From: UMGS1322 sp900550765
GTDB taxonomy: Bacteria > Bacillota > Clostridia > Christensenellales > QALW01
Assembly (NCBI GenBank): GCA_958448705.1
Contig: CAUDEY010000022.1
Location: 1 to 34,795 of the forward strand
Length of the DNA: 34,795 nucleotides
Direction: 5' to 3'
Below the pieces are notes generated by a model that saw only the letters and a program-made list of their open reading frames with translations, was not told where the DNA came from and ran no database searches. A program made the translations under genes and the position numbers. Shown piece after piece: positions 8,395 to 18,800 of this stretch. Numbering within the stretch: the stretch's first letter is position 1; each line of letters begins with the position of its first letter.

Positions 8395-8419
8395 TATCGA
8401 TTGATTTTAGGAGGAAAAA

Positions 8420-9127
8420 ATGCTTAAAATAGAACATTTGACTAAAACCTATGGCAATAAGAAAGCTGTAGACGATTTGACTCTGGAAATAAAACCGGGA
8501 GAAATTTTTGGCTTTATCGGCCATAACGGCGCGGGGAAGACCACAACCATCAAATGCTGCTGCGGGATTACTCCTTTTGATACCGGTGAAATTTTTATTA
8601 ATGGTACCTCCATCGTGCAGGAGCCTGAAACATGCAAGGCTGCAATGGCCTATATTCCCGATAATCCGGATTTATATGAATTTTTATCAGGAATTGCGTA
8701 TTTGAATTTTATCGCTGATGTTTTCGGCATATCCAAAAGCGTACGGGAAGAAAAAATTCAGCAGTATGCCGAGACCTTTGAGCTTACCGCGGATTTGGCA
8801 CAGCCAATCAGCGCCTACTCGCACGGGATGAAGCAGAAACTTGCAATTATTGCGGCGTTGATCCATTCTCCTAAGTTAATCATTATGGACGAACCATTTG
8901 TAGGACTCGATCCTAAAGCGGCACATTCCTTAAAGCTGATCATGCGGGATATCGTAAATGGCGGCGGCGCTATTTTCTTTTCGACCCATGTGCTTGAAGT
9001 GGCAGAAAAGCTCTGCGATAAGATCGCTATTATTAAGGGTGGTAAATTAATCAAATGCGGTGATACGCAGGCTGTTAAGGGCGATGCCAGTTTAGAGGAC
9101 GTGTTTCTTGAATTGGAGGAGAAATAA
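8420..9127 (+). CDS. ABC transporter ATP-binding protein (ABC-2 exporter type)
   Basis: A 235-residue ATPase that powers the membrane protein encoded next. Walker A is 'GHNGAGKTT' with Lys40, a Q-loop region lies near residues 78-85, and Walker B is 'LIIMDEPFVGLDP' with D157-E158. The switch His is in 'FFSTHVLE'. The signature is 'YSHGMKQKL' (133-141) rather than LSGGQ, which is common in the exporters of the CcmA/DrrA/bacitracin-type family. It starts with AGGAGG five bases before the ATG and is two bases from the permease start. Substrate is unknown; families with this architecture export antimicrobial peptides, antibiotics, lipids or nothing identified. No two-component system lies beside it. 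Confidence 0.93.
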   Translation: MLKIEHLTKTYGNKKAVDDLTLEIKPGEIFGFIGHNGAGKTTTIKCCCGITPFDTGEIFINGTSIVQEPETCKAAMAYIPDNPDLYEFLSGIAYLNFIADVFGISKSVREEKIQQYAETFELTADLAQPISAYSHGMKQKLAIIAALIHSPKLIIMDEPFVGLDPKAAHSLKLIMRDIVNGGGAIFFSTHVLEVAEKLCDKIAIIKGGKLIKCGDTQAVKGDASLEDVFLELEEK

Positions 9128-9129
9128 CA

Positions 9130-10710
9130 ATGTTTAAAGCGCTTGTAGTAACACGGCTGAAATACTTTTTATATTCTTTTACAGCCGGACGAAACAAAAA
9201 ACAGGCAAAAACAATGGGCGCGGGATTGATCGTATTATTGGTCTTCTGCCTGATCTTCTTATGTTTTGCTTTCGGGATGATTTGGTTTTCGGTAGGCTGG
9301 GGCTTGATTCCCGCCGGGTTTGAAGGCCTGTATTTTTCTTTAGCGTTTATTTTAGCTTTTGCCTTTTGTTTTTTAGGCAGTGTGTTTGTAACGCAAAAAG
9401 AAATTTATGAGGCAAAAGATAACGATCTTTTACTTTCTATGCCTATCCGTCCGATTTTGATCTTATTCAGCCGGCTGACGGCTTTAATTCTCCTCAGCTT
9501 GCTTTATCAGCTGATCATTATGCTGCCGGCGTATATTGCCTACATACTGATCGCCGGATTTGATCTTGCTACATTTTTAATTTTTCTGCTGTTAAACGCA
9601 ATGCTGCCGTTCCTTAGTGTTGCAGTAAGCAGCATCGTTGGCTGGATTTTAGCGATGATAAGCCGAAAACTTGGCGGAAAGAATATTATAACCGTTGCAG
9701 TGTCCCTTCTGGGCTTAGTTCTTTATTTCTATATTTACGGCCAAATGCAGAATATCATTGACGGCATTACCTCAGCCGGAGGAGAGTTGACACAGCTTTT
9801 TCAAACTACACTATATCCCGTATTTGCCTTTGGCAGTGCCGTTGCTTCCCACGGAATTTTAGAGCTGCTGACCGCAATTTGCATATGTGCCGTTCCGTTT
9901 GCACTGATGGCGTTTTTGCTTTCGCGCAATTTTTTAAAGATTGTAGCGGGCAAAGGTACCGGCAAAAAAAAGCAATATATTGCCGGAAGCATGAAGACCA
10001 GCAGCAGCTACAGTGCTTTGCTGAAAAAAGAGGGAAAGCATTTTTTTGGAAATCCTATGTATCTTTTAAACGCTGGCATGGGATATATTTTGATGATAGG
10101 CGTTGCGGTATTTTCTGTATTTAAAGCAGAAGATCTTCGCGCATTACTGCTGCAGGTGCCGCAGCTGGCTGATTTTAAAACGGCTGTATGCCTTTTTATT
10201 CTTTGCTTTATGGGCGCTACCGGAGTAATCTCCGCGCCTTCGATTTCCATTGAGGGAAAAACCATTTGGCAATTGAAAGTAATCCCTGTACCGGTTAAAA
10301 ATATTTTGCGGGCAAAGGCAGATCTGCATATTTTGGTTGCCTGCACCGCTACGATTTTTTCTGCAATCATTCTATCTTTTACGGTAGGACTGACTATATT
10401 GCAGACAATCTTCCTTATTGTGATCAGTTGTTTGTTTCATTGCCTATGTGCTTATGCGGGGCTGTACATCAATTTACTGCTGCCTAAATTTGATTGGATC
10501 AACGAAACCGCGGCAATAAAACAATCGGCCAGCGTTTTGATTACTATGCTCGCTATGCTAACGGTTACGGGGCTCTCTGTAGCACTGCTTTTTATTTTAG
10601 GAAATGCTACATGGTTTTTGGCAGTGACCGGCATACTGTATGCCCTTCTTGCATTGGGCAGCTTTGAGCTCTGCATGCATGCCGGCGTAAAACGTTTCCA
10701 GGCGTTATAA
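9130..10710 (+). CDS. ABC-2 type transporter permease, multi-pass
   Basis: A 526-residue integral membrane protein with about 12 to 14 predicted transmembrane helices. A cytoplasmic N-terminus with basic residues ('TAGRNKKQAKT') precedes paired helices; a loop near residues 275-305 ('GKGTGKKKQYIAGSMKTSSS') separates two halves. Each half looks like a six-helix ABC-2 unit, so a single chain could form the whole channel as a fused dimer. It pairs with the ATPase just upstream: its start lies two bases after that gene's stop and its ribosome site (GGAGGAG) lies inside it. Together they form an exporter of unknown substrate. A strong terminator lies about 180 bases downstream. Confidence 0.88.
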   Translation: MFKALVVTRLKYFLYSFTAGRNKKQAKTMGAGLIVLLVFCLIFLCFAFGMIWFSVGWGLIPAGFEGLYFSLAFILAFAFCFLGSVFVTQKEIYEAKDNDLLLSMPIRPILILFSRLTALILLSLLYQLIIMLPAYIAYILIAGFDLATFLIFLLLNAMLPFLSVAVSSIVGWILAMISRKLGGKNIITVAVSLLGLVLYFYIYGQMQNIIDGITSAGGELTQLFQTTLYPVFAFGSAVASHGILELLTAICICAVPFALMAFLLSRNFLKIVAGKGTGKKKQYIAGSMKTSSSYSALLKKEGKHFFGNPMYLLNAGMGYILMIGVAVFSVFKAEDLRALLLQVPQLADFKTAVCLFILCFMGATGVISAPSISIEGKTIWQLKVIPVPVKNILRAKADLHILVACTATIFSAIILSFTVGLTILQTIFLIVISCLFHCLCAYAGLYINLLLPKFDWINETAAIKQSASVLITMLAMLTVTGLSVALLFILGNATWFLAVTGILYALLALGSFELCMHAGVKRFQAL

Positions 10711-10884
10711 AATCAAGATATCACCAATATTCATTCTACTGAGACGTTATGCTTGGATTGACACAATAGGAGAAAAATAAAAGTTTTGCTGCTTTTAATG
10801 AAAATTTGGTACTGGCAACAGTCTATTGCCTTCCTTTTGATGAGGATGCAGTCTATAGGGAAAAAAACTTACATTCTGGTGAAG
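10711..10884. other. Short non-coding stretch between exporter and the next gene
   Basis: About 175 bases with no convincing gene. It contains a GGAG-A-rich stretch (10768-10785) without a fitting start codon, a direct repeat CAGTCTAT, and a small GGCAA...TTGCC dyad. Small open frames here run straight into the terminator stem. Possibly decayed coding sequence; nothing more can be supported. Confidence 0.35.
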
Positions 10885-10921
10885 AACCCCCCCATGGCGA
10901 GATAGCATGGGGGGTTTTTTT
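10885..10921. terminator. Strong bidirectional intrinsic terminator
   Basis: Nine base pairs, mostly G-C (CCCCCCATG at 10888-10896 with CATGGGGGG at 10906-10914), loop GCGAGATAG, then a seven-T run at 10915-10921. It sits between the convergent exporter and the surface protein gene, whose TAA lies at 10920-10922. For the minus direction the AA before the stem gives only a weak U-tract. Confidence 0.88.
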
Positions 10922-12650
10922 ATTTCTTTTTCTTATAAATTTTTACGTCGTCACCGTCATCATAGGGCGAGTCGTCATAATTGTCAAAATCTTCATTATC
11001 ATAGCTATTATCTTCCGGAAAGCTTTGCTCGTCATCAGAAGGCTCGTCAAAAATATCGTCATCTACCTTTCGGTAAATACTTTTATTATTCTTTGCCGCG
11101 GCCCGATTCTTAAACAAGATCAGTAAGACGATACCGGTAGCAATTAAAATTAAAACGAGAATTCCGATCAAAATCCAAACAAAAGCCGGAATTCCTTTGT
11201 TTTCCTGGATCGGCGCTTCTGTTGCCGGAATGGTGGCCGTCGGCGGCGTAAGAATATCGTTGAACATTACATCATAGGAGGTTTTGAGCGTTGACGTTTC
11301 ACCGTCCATTTTATACGTTAATACAAAACGCAGTTTGGTTCCGCTTTCTTTGATATTTACGGTAACATCTTGTGTGAATTTACTGTTGGTACCGTTGGAG
11401 GCAGCAGGAATAATCACATCAATATTCACTGGATCCATCAATTTGTTCTCTTCGGTAATTGTAATGTTTTGCAGCATGGAAGCCGTACCGTTTTCAATTA
11501 AAAGGGTAAACGTAACGTCACCGGCCTCCGTGATGACCTCCGGAGAGATGGAATCAATCGTAAACGATACGTCATTCGGCAATTTCAATGCTTTTTCAGT
11601 TTTGGCCGAAACTTCCTTTGTTTCATCGGCGCCGCTATAGGAATAGGTTACCTTAAATTTGTAAAATCCACTGGTTGAAACGGGAATTTCATAAGAGCCG
11701 GAATAAGACTGTCCAGCCGCCAAAGTAAAAGGTCCGTATACGACTGCCGCATTAGCGGTATCCCCGTCATAAACATAAACATTGGTAAGGTCCAATTCCT
11801 GGCTGGGATTTTTGATCGTATAATTAAACTTATGCTTATCCCCCTTTGCCGCAACGGAGTAATTATCACAGGTAAGGGTGAGTTCGGGAACGACTTCATC
11901 TACAGTAATAGTAGTCTCTGTTCCCTCAGTTTTTCCGCTTTCGATGTAGGCATAGGTAACAACCGGTTTAGAAACGATGGTTTGATCAAGCTCAATTAAA
12001 ATACTTTCCTCAATGGAATGCCCTACGGCTAAGGATTCATTACTGCGAGTATTGGAATAGATATAAGATTTCCCTAAAAGCTTTGTAATCTGATCATCTA
12101 AAATCGTAACATAGCTTAACGGAACGTTGCCGGTATTGATAACTTGGTATTTTAACTGAACAGCGCCGCCGGGAATCACAGAGGTCTTATCGATGTCTAC
12201 ATGAATAGAAACCGCCGGAGCTGCAGCTTTAATACTGATCTCACAGGAAGATTTTCGATCCGTCCCGGAAGCATCCTGCCAATTTAATTCAAAAACAATC
12301 GTTTTTCCTGCATCAATCGCACGAAATTGATGATTTTTCAGTGAATATGTCCAACTTCTGAGAGAAGACTCTAAAGGAATATTTAATTCCGTAGTCTTCC
12401 CGCTGGAGGTGTTGGTCAAGCTTACCAAGGTAATCTTTTCCCCGAACCCTGTTGCGGATTTTGATGTCAATATAAAGTCTACAGAAGCGGTATACGAGCC
12501 ATCTTTATTAGGGATGATTATTTCACTGACACTGTCTCCGGGAGTTGCGGTCAAATAAAACGGATCGTTCTGCGCCAATATATTGAGGCAGGGAAGACAG
12601 CCTATAGCTAACATCAAGATCATGATGATGCATAAAAATTTCTTTTTCAT
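10920..12650 (-). CDS. Membrane-anchored surface protein with Ig/CARDB-like repeats and acidic tail
   Basis: A 576-residue exported protein. A signal sequence runs over residues 1-26 ('ILMLAIGCLPCLNILA'); cleavage after ILA-26 is likely, though 'LAIGC' at Cys18 is a weak lipobox alternative. Residues about 30-480 are three or four beta-sandwich modules of CARDB/Ig type, with repeats such as 'GGAVQLKYQVINTGNVPL', 'KHKFNYTIKNPSQELDL' and 'DVTFTLLIENGTASML'. A Pro/Thr stalk ('PTATIPATEAPIQEN') leads to a single membrane helix ('FVWILIGILVLILIATGIVL'), then a roughly 60-residue cytoplasmic tail very rich in Asp/Glu and Tyr, ending in KKKK. It resembles COG1361-type S-layer-like proteins. GGAGG precedes the ATG. 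Function unknown; adhesion or a scaffold is plausible. Confidence 0.82.
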   Translation of the reverse strand: MKKKFLCIIMILMLAIGCLPCLNILAQNDPFYLTATPGDSVSEIIIPNKDGSYTASVDFILTSKSATGFGEKITLVSLTNTSSGKTTELNIPLESSLRSWTYSLKNHQFRAIDAGKTIVFELNWQDASGTDRKSSCEISIKAAAPAVSIHVDIDKTSVIPGGAVQLKYQVINTGNVPLSYVTILDDQITKLLGKSYIYSNTRSNESLAVGHSIEESILIELDQTIVSKPVVTYAYIESGKTEGTETTITVDEVVPELTLTCDNYSVAAKGDKHKFNYTIKNPSQELDLTNVYVYDGDTANAAVVYGPFTLAAGQSYSGSYEIPVSTSGFYKFKVTYSYSGADETKEVSAKTEKALKLPNDVSFTIDSISPEVITEAGDVTFTLLIENGTASMLQNITITEENKLMDPVNIDVIIPAASNGTNSKFTQDVTVNIKESGTKLRFVLTYKMDGETSTLKTSYDVMFNDILTPPTATIPATEAPIQENKGIPAFVWILIGILVLILIATGIVLLILFKNRAAAKNNKSIYRKVDDDIFDEPSDDEQSFPEDNSYDNEDFDNYDDSPYDDGDDVKIYKKKK

Positions 12651-12677
12651 ATCATTCCTCCAAATATTACTGCTTTC

Positions 12678-12706
12678 ATTCTATGATATTCGGTGCCAAA
12701 AGTCAA
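12678..12706 (-). promoter_or_regulatory. Sigma-A promoter for the 10920-12650 gene
   Basis: Minus strand: TTGACT (12701-12706), 17-base spacer, TAGAAT (12678-12683). It is the same hexamer pair as the promoter at 7746-7774. The ATG lies 28 bases downstream of the -10. Confidence 0.75.
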
Positions 12707-12777
12707 GTCAGGAATTACGATCAAAACGGCGCTTTATAATTCGACAAAAGAAGACAAAAAAACTTTGAGATTGCATC

Positions 12778-12806
12778 TTGTTTTTTCTTAAAAAAATTGA
12801 TACAAT
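12778..12806 (+). promoter_or_regulatory. Sigma-A promoter of the giant secreted protein gene, extended -10
   Basis: TTGTTT (12778-12783, weak -35), 17-base spacer, TACAAT (12801-12806) preceded by TGA, an extended -10. The leader is about 50 bases to the ATG at 12860, preceded by AAGGAGG. Confidence 0.6.
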
Positions 12807-12859
12807 ATGTTCATAATCCTGCAGGATATAGAAAAAAACATACTAAAAAGGAGGAAAAA

Positions 12860-15800
12860 ATGAAAAAACTTATTACTTTACTGCTCTCTTTGGCCCTGTT
12901 TGTATCCGTTTTTACCGGTGTTTCCATCAGTGTTCTTGCTCAAGATGCCGGGACAGGCTACTTTTACAGCGGCTGCGAGGATATGGCTGTAGGAGCTACA
13001 GCATCCGGAGGCGGTAATACCTTAGGGAACTTTTTTATTATGACCAATGGGACCTTAGAAGTGGTAGATAATGTTTCCGGAAAAGTATTTTCAGGAAGCA
13101 AAGCCCTGAAATATACTACGGATGCAACCGAAACCTGGGTAGCTCCCGGTCTTTCAGCAGAAACCACTGCTGAAATCGTTGGCAGTACCCCCGGCAGATA
13201 CATGATCAGTTATTATGTGTATGCAGAAAAATTTAATAATGATTCAACTGCCGGAAATACAAAAACTGTAAGCGGACAGTATCGTGGCGTTGCCAATAAT
13301 CCTTATAAAGATTATGCAACCAATACCGCCGGCAGTATGATTACCATCGGTAAATGGGTGCATATCGTCGGATATTTTGATATTACGGCGGCAAATATTA
13401 CTTCATCAGCAAAATTTACTTTGGATAAGACCAATCAAAGCACAATCTATCTTGATGATATTACAATAAAACGGGTGGATGATTCTCTGTTTTTCAACAA
13501 TGGTCAAGTAGATTTCGGGACGTATGATTGGTCTGTTTTCAGTGCTTCAAACGGAAGTATAGCCTCTGTGATTGATTCCAGTGCCGGGCATGGAGCCGTA
13601 ATTCAATTTAACAAAAGTACAAGCCTGTATTCTTCAGTACATTACGATATGGGAAAAGCGATCATATCGGATGCCGATAATGGCTATTATGGCCAGGGTG
13701 CAGGACGCTATCGTATTTCCTTTGACGCAAAAATTGAAGCAACGGACAGCAGCGGAAATGATATATCCGATCTCACCTACGATCCGCGGATAGTTCTGCA
13801 ATCGCAGTCTCACAACAACAGTATTTCCGTACCGGGAACAACAAATTATGCGCTGAATACGTATTTTTTTACTCCTCAAGCGGAAAAAATCAGTTTAAGC
13901 ACATCTTGGCAGCGGTATTCCTCTGAGTTTATTGTTTCCCAAGCATTTCTGGATATGCTTAAAAGTGTAAAAGACGGGGATACTACAGCGAATGCACAGG
14001 GATCGGGGATTTCCAATGGCGCCGAAATCTATCGTATTGGCCTGCGGCTGGATGGGTCTACGGATACGGATCTGAAGGATACGAGCTTTGCATATTATTT
14101 GGATAACGTGACCATAGAGTTCTTAGGCGAGGATACGGCATTGTATTTAGAATCTAACGGAACGATGACTTTTTACGGCGGTCCGTGTTGGGAAGGCCGT
14201 ATTCATAATATGTGCAATGCTGAAACAGTAGAGATCAAATTGTATAATCCTAATGATTATACCGTATTTTATGATTTTCAGCTGCGTACCCCCGCGGATA
14301 GCTCATGGGACCCGACTACAGCGGTAAAAAAAGGTTCGGTCGCACCGCTTTCAACGGCAACGGTAACACTGGATGTTGCGCCTTACTATTATGTAACAAG
14401 TAATAAAAAAGCCTACACTGCATTAGGAGATATTCCTTCAGGGCAAACTTATACAAAAGTAACGTGGGATCAGTACTTTTATTTGATTTATTTAACCACG
14501 GACGCAGAATATGATCAGGCACTTCCCGCCGGAGACAATATGCTGATTTATGGTCTGCCGGAGGAGTTTGGCGCACAGGTGGCGGCCAATGAATTTGTCG
14601 GTGTTACGCAAAATTCAAAAATCATTCCGGTTTCGGCAAAGGCAAACGGTTCTCTTTATAGCGAGGATATGCAGATATGCACGATTACAACCAATTACGA
14701 TGCTTTTCCCGGGGGTGTCGGAAATTTAGGAACCGGAATAAAAGTGGATGCAGAAGCACACATACAGGATGATGCATACCGCTTTGTCGGTTGGTATAAC
14801 GGGGATACTCTTTTAAGCAACAGCACGCAGTATACCTTTTACACCTATGAGAATTTTGATATTGAGGCAAAATATGTTTTCAATCGGGTCGGTCTTGATT
14901 TTACCGTCAACACACAAAATCCCTTTATCGGCGGTGCAGAAAATACACTTTTAAAAGGCTTGCCCATTGATGAAAACAGAAATGTAGAGCTCGTACTCAC
15001 TAATAACAACGATTACGGTGTATATGCCAGTTTGGACGGGCGTGTCCTTTCGGAAGGAACGTGGCCGAGAGTAAGCAATGGGGTGACTGTGGTATATATT
15101 CCCGCCCATAGTACCGAAACACTGACAGTGACTAATGTTCCTCGTTCTTTTACTGATAACGGTACGGTATTTAACCCTACAGAGTATTTTTACATCATTT
15201 ATCTTTGTACGGATTCCGGATGTAAAAACGGCGTTGCTCAAACTGACAGCAATAATCGTTTTACGCTGGAATATTTAGAACAAGCGTATGCAGAACAACT
15301 TTTGGCAGAAAATACTATGCCGGGGGTTGCAGACAATAGAAGTCTTGCCCAATATTATCAGGGAACTATTGCTATCAGTACCGAAGGGTTCGGCGGCAGT
15401 ATTACGCCGGTTTGTACGCAATATATCAAAAACGGCCAAACCGTCACTCTGGAAGCAACACTTGATACAAACGGTATTTTTGACGGATGGTTCGTAGACG
15501 GGGTTTATTGCGGAAATACTCTAAGTTATAGTTTTACTGCAAACACAGATAAAACAATTCTTGCAAAATTCAGAGATTTCTACACAATAACGGCAAATTC
15601 CGATCAAAGCAGCCTGACCTATGCGATAAACGGCGGGGAGGCGATCGCTTATACCCAAGCATTTAATGCTTTCCGGGGTGATGTGATTGTATTCAATGCC
15701 TCCGCAAATGACGGATACAGCGTACTTGGCTTCCGTAAAGGAAACGAAACAGAAATGCTGCTTTCCGATGTACCCACAAGCGTTGCTGTTACAGTAGGGG

Positions 15801-18800
15801 ATGAAAATATCCTCCTTGAGGTATGCACGGCATGCGCCGCAGCAGAACAGGGAAAAGCAAATCTATATTTCATGGATAGCAACGGACAGCTGCTGTATGA
15901 AGCTTTCAATGTATCTTCCGTAGGAAGTGAAGACTATCCTGCAGCTCCGGCAAAAGAAGGATATTCCTTTTCTGGCTGGTCTTTGACGCCTGCGCAGGTA
16001 AATGCCCAAATTGCTTCGGGAACTCAAATGATTTTTATTACGGCCAATTATAATAAAATTCAAAAAAAGGTAACGGTTGCACTTGCTGCAAACATTGTTT
16101 CCGGCGCATCACTTACGGCCCAAACTCCCTCAGTTGACGGCCGCTATGAAACACTGACGCTGCTTACGGCGCAGGCTCCGCAGAATAACGGAGAAATGGT
16201 CTTTGGTTATTGGTATAATGATACTACCGGTGAAGTGCTGTCCTATAAAGCAGAATATACGTTTTATGCTTTGAAGAGCGTGGTTTTAAATGTAAAATAT
16301 CTCTCCAGCAGCGAAGCGGAAGCGCTTGCAGTTTCCCAACAAATAAAAATGACGCAGATATCCCGAAATAAGGATGGTTCGCTTACCTTTATTTCTGAAT
16401 GGGAATTTACCCAAGATGCAACAATTGTGGGTTTGGGTATTTTAATAAAATCTTCTCAAACTAAGGATATAACGGAAGATGATCTGACGCTATTGGGTGA
16501 AGATATAATCACAGCGAATGCCACTCAGCGCTCCCATAACGGTATTTATACGGTAACAAAGCGTACCGGCGGTGAAACATACTGGTTTGCAAGAGCTTAT
16601 GCAGTTTATTTAAAAGACGGCGAAACCGTAACGGTATACAGCAATATGCTGTATCTGATTCCCAATATGCTTCCTACCAATGCCGAAAGCTTTGAAAATA
16701 CAAATGCGATGACACAAACCGAAATCGGCAATCAAAGTCAGGCAAATCTTTCCCTTATAGAGGGCGGTATCTATCAAAATAATACCAATGTGCTGAAACT
16801 GGAAGTGACAACGGGATATGCTTCTCCGCTGATCAATCTGCGCGATTATATCACCGAACCAGGTACCTATGCTTTTTCTTTTGATTACTGCTTGGAATTT
16901 AAAGAAGGTGGTTATATCGTCCCCGAAGAACTGTTGTTCCGTACGGTAATACGCGGCGGAAGCGGCGATGTTACCAGTTTTATTTCCCCGCATGCAGACG
17001 GAAACTATTACGGTGTAGTTAAGGAAAACAGAATTCCCAGCAATGAAATGTGGTGGTATACGTTCCATTGTACCGTTACGGTTACGCAGGAGGATATCGA
17101 TGGAGCTTCTGCCTTGTGGAATATATGTATTGACTGCATTAATACTACAAATATAGCCACTATTTATTTTGACAATTTTCAATTAGTAAAGAGTTACGAA
17201 AATACGCAGTATGTTCAGGGCGCTGCCTCTGATTTCGAAGGGGTTTCCACACCGGCGGAAGCTTCCTGGGGCGCCTTTGGTACCTGCAATGTCGAAATTG
17301 CTAATACGGGGTATAACAGTGCGCAATCCATAAAATCTTACGGATATCCCAATAACAATACATATTCATCCCAATATATTGATATCTATCCGTATATCAG
17401 CACTTGTAATCAGGCCGGTTATTATAAGATCAGCTTTATGGCAAAAGTGGAATCTAAAACGGGCAGCGATGCGCTGCTTACCGGTGAAAAAGCTTTCGGC
17501 GTTGTTATTCGGGGAAATGAGAACTCCTTCATCCAGTCAAACGGATATTATTCTGTGCCGGCCTCGTTTCCCTATCAGAATGATACGCAGTGGCAGGAGG
17601 TCACCTTCGATCTCTATGTAAGTCCGAGCGACCTTGTTTCCGAAAGCAGCTGGAAGCTTTGCCTGCATCAGCTTGCTACGAATGCTTCAACGAAAGATAT
17701 AAAGGTTTCAGCAATCTATGTGGATGATTTTACAATTCAATATACCGGACTGCATATCGGCGATGCCGTGCAGCGCTTCATTCCCCAAAGAGCCGAGACC
17801 TGGGTAACGGAGGAAATCACCTTAGTAAGCAATACCAAAGCCGAAACGTTTACTGATAAGGAAATCGATCTGATTCTTACCCATACAGACGGAACGACCC
17901 TTACGATTCCGGGCTTCTGGGACGGAGAAAATATCTTCCGTATTCGTTATGCTTTAACCAAAACCGGCTTATGGAACTATCAGATTGTTTGTTCCGATCC
18001 GTCTGACGATCAGCTTCAGGCTTCGGGCGTTATTCTTTGCAGTGCTTACAGCGGAGATCTTGATATTTATGAGCATGGTTTTATCAAAACCGTTAACGGA
18101 ACAAGATACTTTATGTATAATGACGGTACTCCGTTCTTCTATCTTGGTGATACGCATTGGGCTCTGGGGCAGGAAGCAAAAGATGTAGAGGCTAAATTTA
18201 CAGGATATACGGCAGACACCTCCGGTACATTTGCTTCCGGCATTAAATATACTGGTAGCACCAATGACAGTGTAACCATTAATCTTGCGCAGAAACTTGC
18301 ACAAACCCGTGCACAGCAAGGATTTACTGTTATTCAAAGTGAGCCGCTCGGCGCTGCGTTCAATTTAGAAAACGGCGTAACAGGGGCCGATATCAAAGGT
18401 CTCCAGCAGTTTGACGATACGTTCAAGGCAATTGCGGATGAAGGGTTGGTGCATGCCAATGCACAGTTCTTCTATCCCTCGCAAATGGTTGCATTGATTC
18501 AATTTGCCGGCGGAATGGATACCAATAAAATTCTTTGCTACAGCGATGATGCCGGAAAAGTGATCTCTCAGGGCGAATATAACCAAAATCCCGAACAGGA
18601 AGAGCACGTGGACGGAACCAATCATATTATTTATGACTACACAGATTCCGTATATACATATTTAGATAAGCTTACCCGTTATTGGGTTGCCCGTTACGGT
18701 GCTTATCCGGTTATGTGGACCCTGGGACAGGAGGTTGACAATGATTTCTACTTTAATCGTTCGCAAAACGGCGGACATGTAATGTGGAATTCCATTAATA

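Noticed and set aside
8395..8419. A separate promoter for the ABC exporter
   Set aside because: The 25 bases between the terminator and the ATG have no -35/-10 pair; transcription by read-through seems likelier.
10806..11126. A 106-codon open frame on the plus strand
   Set aside because: It runs through the terminator hairpin and lies antisense to the acidic tail gene; its composition (I/V/F runs) reflects the complement of Asp/Glu codons.
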